Of a stretch of 15,725 nt of DNA, positions 6,661 through 13,011 are shown piece by piece; the first letter of the stretch is position 1, and each line of letters begins with the position of its first letter. The DNA is taken from NCBI GenBank assembly GCA_965371445.1, contig CBDUYN010000216.1:1-15725 (forward strand). The letters are read 5' to 3'. The position numbers were made by a program, and so were the translations under genes. Source of the stretch: DASWIG01 sp965371445. Its GTDB lineage: Bacteria > Acidobacteriota > Thermoanaerobaculia > Multivoradales > J023. Under the pieces are notes generated by a model. That model was not told the DNA's origin. It was given only the letters and a program-made list of their open reading frames with translations, and searched no databases.

Positions 6661-8649
6661 CTACTCTTCCCGCTCGCCGCCTTCGCTTTCGATGCGTGCG
6701 AGCTCTTCTTTCAGCAGCCGCATCTCGGCCTCGAGCCGTTTCTTCTCCGCGACCGACATTTCCTCGTGGGCCTGGAGCTCGGCCCGGTGGGCCTTGAGCT
6801 CGGCAAGGTGGGCGCGCAGCCGGTCGCGCTCGGCCTGCTCCTGGAGCTTGAGCTCTTCCCTCGCCAAAGCGCGGGCCTTCATCTGCAGCTCCTTCATCCG
6901 GATCCGCTGCTCGTGGGCCACTTTCCTTTGGCCGGCCGCCTCGGCGGCTTGGAGCTTCATGGCAAGGGCCTCGGCCTGGAGCTGCAGGGCCAGTTGCTTG
7001 GCGTTCTGTCGGCCTTGGAGCTCGACCCTTTCGCTTTCAAGGCGCAGCATCTCGGCCTCTCGCGCGAGTTGCGCCGCCTCCTTGCCGCGGCCGGCCTCGC
7101 TCAGCGCCCGCTGACGCTCGGTGAGCAGGTCGAGACGCCGGGCGAGGCGGTCGCTCTCGAGCCGCGCCCGGTTCGCCTCGTGCGCCGCCATGATCTCCGC
7201 CATGCGCCGCTTCTCTTCCGCGGCCCGGAGCCGCAGCTCCTCGGCCTCGGCCAGGTTGCCACGCCCTTCCAACTCCTCGCTGCGCAACATCGCCTCGCGA
7301 AGCTCCAGCTCGAGGGGGACGATCTCCTCCATGACGGCCCTCTCCAGCTCGTATTCCCGTTGCGCGAGCTCGATCTCGGTCCGCTGCCAGTCGAGCTCCT
7401 GGCGTAGCTGCTCGGCCTCGGCCGCCTGCCCGGCGGCCTCCATGCGGCGGGCTTCGGCCTCCAAGCGGCCGAGCTCGAAGTCGCGGTACCGCTTCTCGCG
7501 TTCGAACTCGAGACGGCGGCGCTCGAGCTCGAGTGAACGCAGCTCCTCCTGGAGCGCCATCTCCCGCCGCTCGAGCTCCAGGCGTTCCTGGTAGTAGTGC
7601 TCTTCCTCGGCGGTGATCGCTTCTTTTTCGTCGCCGTCGCCGCTGGCCGAGCGGTCGGCGCGGGTCGGTACGACGACGAGCACCGCGACGGCCATCGCCG
7701 CGAGAAGCCACCGATGCCTGGGAGTGAGGATCTTGGGGGTACGTTCGGTGAGGATCATGGTCAGTCTCTCCTTTATGTCTCTTCGGACGTCCATGCCGAT
7801 CGCCATGGCCGGCAGCGGCGTGCGGACGCCGGCCATCAGCTCCAGGGTCTTGAGCAGGCCTTCGGCGTACGCGCGCCCCCGTCCCGGCAGGACGTGGGCG
7901 ACCCACAGGTCACAGCACCTTTCCTCGGCCAGCCGCAGGTTGCGCCGTGCCCACCAGAGGACCGGATGCCACCAGAAAAGCGCCGTCGCGAGGAGCTCCA
8001 GGCAGCGGACCCAGTGGTCGCGGCGCCGCAGGTGGGCGAGCTCGTGCACCAGGACGGCGTCGAGCTCGGCACCGTCGAGGCGTGCGACGAGCGCCGCCGG
8101 CAGCACCAGCTCCGCCCCACCGAGGCGCGGCCACACGAGCGGCGAGATCCGCCGCTCGACCAGCCGCAACCTGGGCGGACGCCGCAGGGCGAGCCGTCGC
8201 GAAAGCTCCGCGACACGTCCGACGAGCGCTTCGCTCGCCTCCGCGGCCTCGCCGAGGAGCCGCTGGAAACGCCACAGACGATGCCCCGCCAAGCCCAGGA
8301 CGAGGAGCGTCCCGGAGGCGAGGACCGCCAGCAACACGGTCACCCACGGGATGGGCGCCGGGACCGACGGAGCCGCCGGTGGGGCGGGTACGGCGGACCC
8401 TTCCGTCCGCGGAGCCCGCGGCGCTGCCGTCAGCCCGTAGGCCTCTTCCGCCACCGGCTCCGTCGGCAACACCGCCAGCTCGACGAACGGCGGCATGACG
8501 AGCTTCGCCAGCACGACGACCCACAGGACGTGGGCCACCGACGCGTGACGCACCTTGAGGCTCACGAACGCCACCACGAGCGCCAGGACGGCAGCACCGA
8601 CGGCGTGCATCGAGACGACGGCGAGGGCCTGCGACGAGAGGGCATCCAT
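6661..8649 (-). CDS. M56 (BlaR1-like) membrane metallopeptidase with long coiled-coil tail
   Basis: A 662-residue integral membrane zinc peptidase of the BlaR1/MecR1 type. Hydrophobic helices lie at ~12-32, 38-60, 101-122 and 313-328. The zinc site HELAH is at 202-206, followed by the downstream AEERCCD (241-247) supplying the third ligand. In the family this protease domain cleaves, directly or through a cascade, the BlaI-type repressor; that repressor is encoded immediately upstream. After the last helix there is no penicillin-binding sensor domain. Instead ~345-662 is a continuous Glu/Arg/Leu/Ala-rich coiled coil, predicted outside the cytoplasm. The ATG at 8649 was preferred to a possible start 27 nt upstream because AAGGAG sits 8 nt before it. 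The gap to the next gene is 51 bp. The signal sensed is unknown and need not be a beta-lactam. Confidence 0.88.
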   Translation of the reverse strand: MDALSSQALAVVSMHAVGAAVLALVVAFVSLKVRHASVAHVLWVVVLAKLVMPPFVELAVLPTEPVAEEAYGLTAAPRAPRTEGSAVPAPPAAPSVPAPIPWVTVLLAVLASGTLLVLGLAGHRLWRFQRLLGEAAEASEALVGRVAELSRRLALRRPPRLRLVERRISPLVWPRLGGAELVLPAALVARLDGAELDAVLVHELAHLRRRDHWVRCLELLATALFWWHPVLWWARRNLRLAEERCCDLWVAHVLPGRGRAYAEGLLKTLELMAGVRTPLPAMAIGMDVRRDIKERLTMILTERTPKILTPRHRWLLAAMAVAVLVVVPTRADRSASGDGDEKEAITAEEEHYYQERLELERREMALQEELRSLELERRRLEFEREKRYRDFELGRLEAEARRMEAAGQAAEAEQLRQELDWQRTEIELAQREYELERAVMEEIVPLELELREAMLRSEELEGRGNLAEAEELRLRAAEEKRRMAEIMAAHEANRARLESDRLARRLDLLTERQRALSEAGRGKEAAQLAREAEMLRLESERVELQGRQNAKQLALQLQAEALAMKLQAAEAAGQRKVAHEQRIRMKELQMKARALAREELKLQEQAERDRLRAHLAELKAHRAELQAHEEMSVAEKKRLEAEMRLLKEELARIESEGGEREE

Positions 8650-8676
8650 GACGGCTTCTCCTTGGCTCAGGACCAC

Positions 8677-8703
8677 GTCCCCTTGGGGGGAGTGAGGGGG
8701 GAC
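8677..8703 (-). promoter_or_regulatory. Intercistronic inverted repeat between repressor and M56 genes
   Basis: GTCCCC (8677-8682) and GGGGAC (8698-8703) are perfect inverted repeats with a 15-nt C/G-rich spacer. They lie in the 55-bp gap between the repressor stop and the M56 ribosome-binding site. The CCCCTT...GGGGG...GAGGGGG layout recalls the element at 3219-3294. It may partly terminate the message or tune the repressor-to-protease ratio. The function is inferred. Confidence 0.4.
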
Positions 8704-8704
8704 A

Positions 8705-9154
8705 TCACTGGCGCGGTCCTTCCTCCTCGAGACGGTCGACCAGCTCCCGCAGCGCCGAGATGTCCTCGGCCTGAAGCGGCGCCGAGCCGACGAGATTCGT
8801 CAACAGCGGCGTCAGCGAGCCTTCACAGAGGCTCTCGGCCGTGGCCCGCAAGCGGTGCGAGATCAGCTCCTCGCGCCCCACCGTGGGACGGAAGACGTTC
8901 AACCGTCTCTCCTGGCGACGCTCGACGCAGCCTTTTTTCTCCAGACGCTCCAGGAGCTTCTGGACCGTCGCGTACTGCGATGTCCCGCCGCTCGGGTAGA
9001 GGTCGTCCGTGAGCTCGCGGATCTTCGCGCTGCCTCTCCGCCAGAGGGCCTTCAGCACCGAAAGCTCGGCTTCGGTGACGTCGGCCGCCGGGGCGGATCG
9101 CCGTGCCGGTCCCCGGCTCGGCTCTTCGTTGGGTTCCTGGTTCTCTTGCCTCAT
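8705..9154 (-). CDS. BlaI/MecI-family transcriptional repressor
   Basis: A winged-helix repressor of 149 residues from the ATG at 9154. The core begins at about residue 26 with VTEAELSVLKALW, then AKIRELTDDLYPS, the recognition-helix region SQYATVQKLLERLEKKG and the wing. This is the normal order and length for BlaI/MecI/CopY proteins. The C-terminal helices (~95-145) should dimerise and hold the site cut after M56 activation. A TTG at 9187 is in frame but lies within an operator and only a few bases after the predicted transcription start, so the ATG is preferred even though its ribosome-binding site is weak. The M56 protease gene follows after 55 bp, the standard arrangement for a derepressible pair. 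Autoregulation is strongly implied by the two operators upstream. Confidence 0.9.
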   Translation of the reverse strand: MRQENQEPNEEPSRGPARRSAPAADVTEAELSVLKALWRRGSAKIRELTDDLYPSGGTSQYATVQKLLERLEKKGCVERRQERRLNVFRPTVGREELISHRLRATAESLCEGSLTPLLTNLVGSAPLQAEDISALRELVDRLEEEGPRQ

Positions 9155-9179
9155 GACTGTGTCCAATCGAAGATCGTAC

Positions 9180-9196
9180 TCAGACAATTCGTCTGA
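9180..9196. promoter_or_regulatory. Repressor operator O2
   Basis: TCAGACAATTCGTCTGA is a perfect 6-bp-arm palindrome around a 5-bp centre. It covers the predicted transcription start of the repressor gene. Its arms match those of the second palindrome at 9205-9221. Centres are 25 bp apart. Confidence 0.75.
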
Positions 9197-9200
9197 CCCG

Positions 9201-9230
9201 AGAATAAGACACGTTGTCTGAGACTGTCAA
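9201..9230 (-). promoter_or_regulatory. Sigma70-type promoter of the repressor-M56 operon
   Basis: On the minus strand a perfect -35 TTGACA (9225-9230) is followed after 18 bp by TATTCT (9201-9206), which matches the -10 consensus at four of six positions. Transcription would start near 9194, leaving about 40 nt before the repressor ATG. One operator fills the spacer and another covers the start point, so bound repressor should block polymerase. Confidence 0.7.
9205..9221. promoter_or_regulatory. Repressor operator O1
   Basis: TAAGACACGTTGTCTGA contains the perfect palindrome AGACA-CGT-TGTCT (9207-9219). It lies between the -35 and -10 hexamers of the repressor promoter. Compared with O2 the shared pattern is TMAGAC-N5-GTCTGA. 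Known BlaI-type operators use similar short dyads of the TACA-TGTA kind; here the half-site is AGAC/GTCT. Confidence 0.75.
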
Positions 9231-9253
9231 CCCCCAAGTTGGGAGTTTCTTCC

Positions 9254-9976
9254 TCACGAGGAGTCTACGGCCGGGTTTCCGTGGGGCTTCAGGAGGACGG
9301 CAACCAGGTGGCTGCGAAGCGGCGGCAGCGCGCCGAGGACGGCGGCGGCTCGGTAGCTCCAGGGAGCGATCACGCGTGCCAGGGGCGGTGCCAGGGTGAG
9401 GGAGCGGACCTCGCCTCCGAGGCCTGGGAAAAGGGAGCGCAGCTCGCGGCGTCCGATGCCGCGGACGTTGGGGTTTCGCGGCGAGTCGAAGCGGAAGTCG
9501 TACCAGAGGAGCGCCCCGCCGCCGCGGAGCGTACGTTCGAGCTCGGCGGCGATCGAGCGGCGCATGGCGTCGTCGAGCACGGAGGTGAAGACGGTCGAGG
9601 CTACGGCGAGGCCAAAAGTCTCGTCGGCGAAGGGGAGCTGGGCGGCGTCGCCCGTGCGCAGGTCGGCGGCGGGGAGAAGGCCCCGGGCCTCGGCGGCGCG
9701 CTCGTCGTCGAGCTCGACGCCGTGGAGGGACTTCTCGGCGACGCCCCAGGAGAGGAGGTCGGCGAGCCAGCCCAGGCGTCCGTAGCCGATCTCGAGGCAC
9801 GCCGTCTTGCCTCCGGGGAACGCGCCGGCGCGGTGCAAAAGGGTGGCCGCAAGGCGTTTGCGCTCGGCGCGCATCAGGATCTCGGCCGGTTGCCACGCGG
9901 CGTAGCGCTCGGCGGGGATCTCCCGGTCGCGGCGGCGGTACTCGGCGAGGAGGCGTTCTCTTTCTGCGGCGCTCAT
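9254..9976 (-). CDS. Class I SAM-dependent methyltransferase
   Basis: A 240-residue methyltransferase of the Methyltransf_11 fold. Motif I is LEIGYGRLG (61-69), a variant of the usual D/E-x-G-x-G-x-G. The acidic ribose-binding residue follows in GVELDDERA (~86-94). Motif II-like GDAAQLPFADETFG (109-122) and the post-strand LRGGGALLWYDF (~150-161) complete the Rossmann layout. The acceptor substrate cannot be read from the sequence. The ATG at 9976 is preceded by GAAGG, while the longer in-frame start at 10054 would run into the divergent lipase gene. It ends 99 bp before the repressor ATG, and that gap holds the repressor's own promoter, so the two genes are probably regulated separately. A weak minus-strand -10, TAGGAT (9987-9992), lies upstream. 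Confidence 0.85.
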   Translation of the reverse strand: MSAAERERLLAEYRRRDREIPAERYAAWQPAEILMRAERKRLAATLLHRAGAFPGGKTACLEIGYGRLGWLADLLSWGVAEKSLHGVELDDERAAEARGLLPAADLRTGDAAQLPFADETFGLAVASTVFTSVLDDAMRRSIAAELERTLRGGGALLWYDFRFDSPRNPNVRGIGRRELRSLFPGLGGEVRSLTLAPPLARVIAPWSYRAAAVLGALPPLRSHLVAVLLKPHGNPAVDSS

Positions 9977-10012
9977 CCGGCCTTCGATCCTACCGGGGAA
10001 TGGGCGGCGGGA

Positions 10013-10018
10013 TACAAT
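10013..10018 (+). promoter_or_regulatory. -10 element of a leaderless lipase message
   Basis: TACAAT matches the -10 consensus at five of six positions and ends 6 nt before the ATG at 10025. The start codon would therefore sit at or beside +1, and no Shine-Dalgarno is present. No convincing -35 is seen at the right distance. The spacing parallels that of TAACAT before the kinase start at 3136. Confidence 0.5.
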
Positions 10019-10024
10019 CCGACC

Positions 10025-10927
10025 ATGGAACCGCCGATCCACACGACTGAGCACGTTCGAACCGAAGACGGCCTCAGGCTCTACTTCCAGGGCTGGCTGC
10101 CGCCGGAGTCCAAGCCCGAGGGATTACTGCTTTTCGTCCACGGCCTGGGCGAGCACTCGGGACGCTACCGGAATCCGGTCGACTATTTCGTACCCCGCGG
10201 CTGGGCCTGTTACAGCGGCGACCTGCGAGGGCATGGCCGCAGCCCGGGACGGCAGGTCCACGTCCGGAGCTTCGACGAGTATGCGCTCGACGTCGACAGC
10301 TTCGAGGCGCGGGTGCGTGAGCTTCACCCGGAGCTGCCGCGCCTTCTGGTGGGCCATTCGATGGGCGGGCTCGTCGCGATCCGCTACGCCTTGTCGCATG
10401 CCGACGCTTTCGACGCCGCGGTCATCTCTTCGCCGGGTCTCGGCACCCACCCGGCGCTCGAGCCGCCCCGGGTGCTCAAGGCGATCGCGACGGTGCTCTC
10501 GCGGCTCGCGCCGCGGACGCTCTTTGCGAGCAACCTCGACACGGAGGCCATTTCGCGGGACCCGGAGGTCGTCGCGGCCTACCGCGCCGATCCGCTGGTG
10601 AGCAGCAAGGTCTCGGCACGCTGGTACACGTCGATGATGGCGGCGATGGCCGACGCCCACGCCCGGGCCGGAGAGCTCCGGTTGCCGATGCTCGTGATGC
10701 AGTCGGGCGCCGACCGCCTCGTCGATCCCGAGGCGACGCGACGCTGGGCCGAGGCGGCTCCGCCGGAGCTCGTGGAGCTCGTGGTCTGGGAGGGCTTTTA
10801 CCACGAGATGATGAACGAGCCCGAGAAAGAGCGCGTCTTCGCCAAGATGGAGGAGTGGCTCGACGGGACAGGGCTGGCGAGAGCTCTTTCCTGCCCTCTC
10901 GGTCTGGAAAGACCTCAAAGCCAATGA
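10025..10927 (+). CDS. Alpha/beta hydrolase, monoacylglycerol lipase-like
   Basis: A 300-residue serine hydrolase of the S33/Hydrolase_4 group, close in plan to monoacylglycerol lipase and lysophospholipase. The oxyanion motif HGLGEHSGRY is at 39-48, the nucleophile elbow GHSMGG at 110-115 (Ser112), the acid in GADRLVDP (Asp230) and the histidine in FYHEMMNE (His260), so the triad is complete. A cap region lies between ~145 and 215. No signal peptide or membrane segment is seen, so it should act in the cytoplasm or at the inner membrane face. It would hydrolyse esters such as monoacylglycerols. The ATG at 10025 is chosen because homologous sequence begins there and TACAAT stands just upstream; the frame is open further upstream only as shadow of the divergent methyltransferase. 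The kinase-like gene follows after 79 bp. Confidence 0.9.
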   Translation: MEPPIHTTEHVRTEDGLRLYFQGWLPPESKPEGLLLFVHGLGEHSGRYRNPVDYFVPRGWACYSGDLRGHGRSPGRQVHVRSFDEYALDVDSFEARVRELHPELPRLLVGHSMGGLVAIRYALSHADAFDAAVISSPGLGTHPALEPPRVLKAIATVLSRLAPRTLFASNLDTEAISRDPEVVAAYRADPLVSSKVSARWYTSMMAAMADAHARAGELRLPMLVMQSGADRLVDPEATRRWAEAAPPELVELVVWEGFYHEMMNEPEKERVFAKMEEWLDGTGLARALSCPLGLERPQSQ

Positions 10928-11006
10928 TCCGATTCCCGGGCGCTTTTCGCGTCTTCTCTCCTGCAAGGTGGCGTGGGCCCGACACGGGACGAAGGAGCAG
11001 AAGACC

Positions 11007-12962
11007 ATGGGAAGCCAGAACGGCTGGCAAGAGGCCGCATCACATAGGCTACGAATCGGCATCGAGACCGCGGATCCCAAGCCCCCGCGCCTCGGCGCCT
11101 ACCGCATCCTGTCCCCTCTCGGCGGGGGGGAAACGGGAGAGGTCTACCTTGCGCTCGATGAGCGGACGGACCGCCGCGTCGCCGTCAAGCGCCTCCGCCT
11201 GGAGGAGCCGGCCGACGCGCTTGAGCGGTCTCGCATCCGGCGCGAGGCGCGCGCCGTGGCCCGGCTCGACCATCCGGCGATCGTCCAGGTCCTCGACGTC
11301 CTGGAGGACGATGAGGGCGACAGCATCGTCATGGAGCTCGTCGAAGGACGCGACCTCTCCGAGGTGTTGGCGCAGGGTGAGGTCGACGTGCCGTTCGCCT
11401 TGCAGCTCGCCCGCGAGATTGCCGAGGGCCTCGCCGAGGCTCACGCCAAGGGCCTCGTGCACCGCGACCTGAAGCCCACCAACGTCGTCCTCACCGAGAG
11501 CGGCCGGACCGCTCCCGGTCGGACCGCTCCCGGCCGGACCGCTCCCGGCCGGACCGCTCCCGGCCGGACCGCTCCCGGCCGGGTTCGAATCCTCGGCTTC
11601 GGCCTGCCCGCCGCGCCGTGGTCGGAGGATGGCGTCGCCGAGGGCGGCGAGAGCGGGGAAGATTCGCTGACCGAGGTCGGCGAGTGTCTCGACACGGTCC
11701 GGACCCTGTCGCCCGAGCAGATGTCCGGGCACCCGGTGGACCACCGCACCGATCTTTTTGCCCTCGGTGCCCTGCTCTACGAGATGCTGACGGGAAGCCC
11801 GCCGTTCCGCGGCGAAGGCCTTCTCGAGACCCTGGTGCGAATCCACAGCGAGCCGCCGCCGCCGATCTCCGAGGCGTGTCCCGAGGCGCCGGCGCCGGTC
11901 GACGGCCTCCTCCAGCGCCTGCTGGCGAAAAACCCGTCGCGGCGGCCGCAGAGCGCCCGCCTGGTGGCCGACGAGCTGGAACTTCTGGCGGCCCTGGCCG
12001 CCGATCCCGACACCTCCCGTCCCGAGGCGCCGGCCGAGGCGGCGACGGCCTCCGCAGCGTACCCGTGGGAGCCGGAGAGCGGGGGCTCGGTGACGCGCGT
12101 CTTGGTGCTGACCGAGCTCGTCGGCGCGGAGCGCTGGGCGCGAATCCTCGGCCAGGAGCGGGCGGCGGAGCTTCTCGCCCGCCACGACCGGGAGGCGCGG
12201 GGGCTCGTGGGGCGCTACGGCGGCCGGGTGGTCGGTCAGCCCGCCGGTTTCCTGCTGCTCTTCGAACGCTCGGTCGACGCGGTCGGTTTTGCGCTCGCCT
12301 ACCAGCAGGCCCTGGCCCGTCTCTCGCTCGACGAGCCCCTTCACCTCGCGGCGCGGCTTGGCGTCCACCAGGGAGAGGTCCATCTGCGTCCGGTGGCTCC
12401 TGAGGGGCAGAACGCCGGTTCGCTGGAGGCGGAGGGACCGGCGAGGCTCTTGGTGGAGCGCTTGACGGCGATCGCCCACGGACACCAGACGCTGCTGACG
12501 CCGGCCGTTTTTGACCAGGCGCGCGGCACTGCGTTGGCCGGCGAGCTCGCCGAGCCGCAGCTGCGCTGGCTGGCTCACGGCACCTATGCGGTCGCCGGCG
12601 TCGACGAGCCCATGGCGCTCTACGAGGTCGGCGTGAAGGGCCTGGCACCCTTCCACAGACCGTCGGAGAGCCTGAACGCGCGGCGCGTCACGGTGGACGG
12701 CGGCCGCCAGACGCTCGGCTGGCGCCCGGCGGTGGGGCAGGCGATCCCGCGGTGTCCGAGCTGGGAGCTCGTCGAAAGGCTCGGATCGGAGGATTCCGGC
12801 GAGGCCTGGCTGGCGGCGCAGACGTCGGGAGCGACGAGGGTCTTCAGGTTTTCCTTCGCGGCCGCAGCGCGGCGCTCCTTCCCCTTCGGCGGCAGCGAGC
12901 CTCAGGGGTCTTTTGCCAAGACCAAGGAACAGGAGGTGAGATCGGAGGCGGCTCTCGGCTAG
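11007..12962 (+). CDS. Degenerate kinase-cyclase-truncated-kinase signalling protein
   Basis: A 651-residue soluble protein with three domains. Residues ~31-330 are a Hanks-type kinase with LGGGETGEV (38-46), K61 and HRDLKPTN (152-159), but the DFG motif reads GFG (197-199), losing the metal-binding Asp. Five GRTAP repeats (166-190) separate the catalytic loop from this motif. Residues ~362-545 resemble a class III nucleotide cyclase domain. The usual FTD reads LTE (368-370) and the second metal Asp region reads QPAGF (411-415), so cyclase activity is unlikely. From ~585, WELVERLGSEDSGEAWLA and RVFRF look like the start of a second kinase N-lobe; similarity stops at ~620 and the gene ends 30 residues later. 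GAAGGAG lies upstream of the ATG. The first domain is paralogous to the TPR kinase at 65-3136. It may be a pseudoenzyme scaffold or a decaying gene. Confidence 0.85.
   Translation: MGSQNGWQEAASHRLRIGIETADPKPPRLGAYRILSPLGGGETGEVYLALDERTDRRVAVKRLRLEEPADALERSRIRREARAVARLDHPAIVQVLDVLEDDEGDSIVMELVEGRDLSEVLAQGEVDVPFALQLAREIAEGLAEAHAKGLVHRDLKPTNVVLTESGRTAPGRTAPGRTAPGRTAPGRTAPGRVRILGFGLPAAPWSEDGVAEGGESGEDSLTEVGECLDTVRTLSPEQMSGHPVDHRTDLFALGALLYEMLTGSPPFRGEGLLETLVRIHSEPPPPISEACPEAPAPVDGLLQRLLAKNPSRRPQSARLVADELELLAALAADPDTSRPEAPAEAATASAAYPWEPESGGSVTRVLVLTELVGAERWARILGQERAAELLARHDREARGLVGRYGGRVVGQPAGFLLLFERSVDAVGFALAYQQALARLSLDEPLHLAARLGVHQGEVHLRPVAPEGQNAGSLEAEGPARLLVERLTAIAHGHQTLLTPAVFDQARGTALAGELAEPQLRWLAHGTYAVAGVDEPMALYEVGVKGLAPFHRPSESLNARRVTVDGGRQTLGWRPAVGQAIPRCPSWELVERLGSEDSGEAWLAAQTSGATRVFRFSFAAAARRSFPFGGSEPQGSFAKTKEQEVRSEAALG
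11502..11582. repeat. 15-bp tandem repeat array in the kinase active-site region
   Basis: Five units of GGCCGGACCGCTCCC plus a partial sixth; the second unit has one change (GGT for GGC). The unit is in frame and encodes GRTAP. It lies in the strand between the catalytic loop and the DFG position, where the paralogue at 65-3136 has only a short turn. Near identity of the units suggests recent slippage or an unstable copy number. Confidence 0.95.
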
Positions 12963-12967
12963 GATAC

Positions 12968-13009
12968 CCGGCCCATGAGCCGTTGCGACGCCGCCTTGGA
13001 AGGGGCCGG
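12968..13009. terminator. Weak dyad in the convergent gap
   Basis: CCGGCCC (12968-12974) and GGGCCGG (13003-13009) are perfect 7-bp inverted repeats separated by 28 nt. They lie in the 49-bp gap between the converging degenerate kinase and lipoprotein genes. They could serve as a shared bidirectional terminator, but the loop is long and there is no U-tract. Confidence 0.25.
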
Positions 13010-13011
13010 CG

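Noticed and set aside
9239..10024. Upstream extension of the lipase ORF
   Set aside because: This part is the shadow of the methyltransferase on the other strand; the hydrolase fold and promoter both point to the ATG at 10025.
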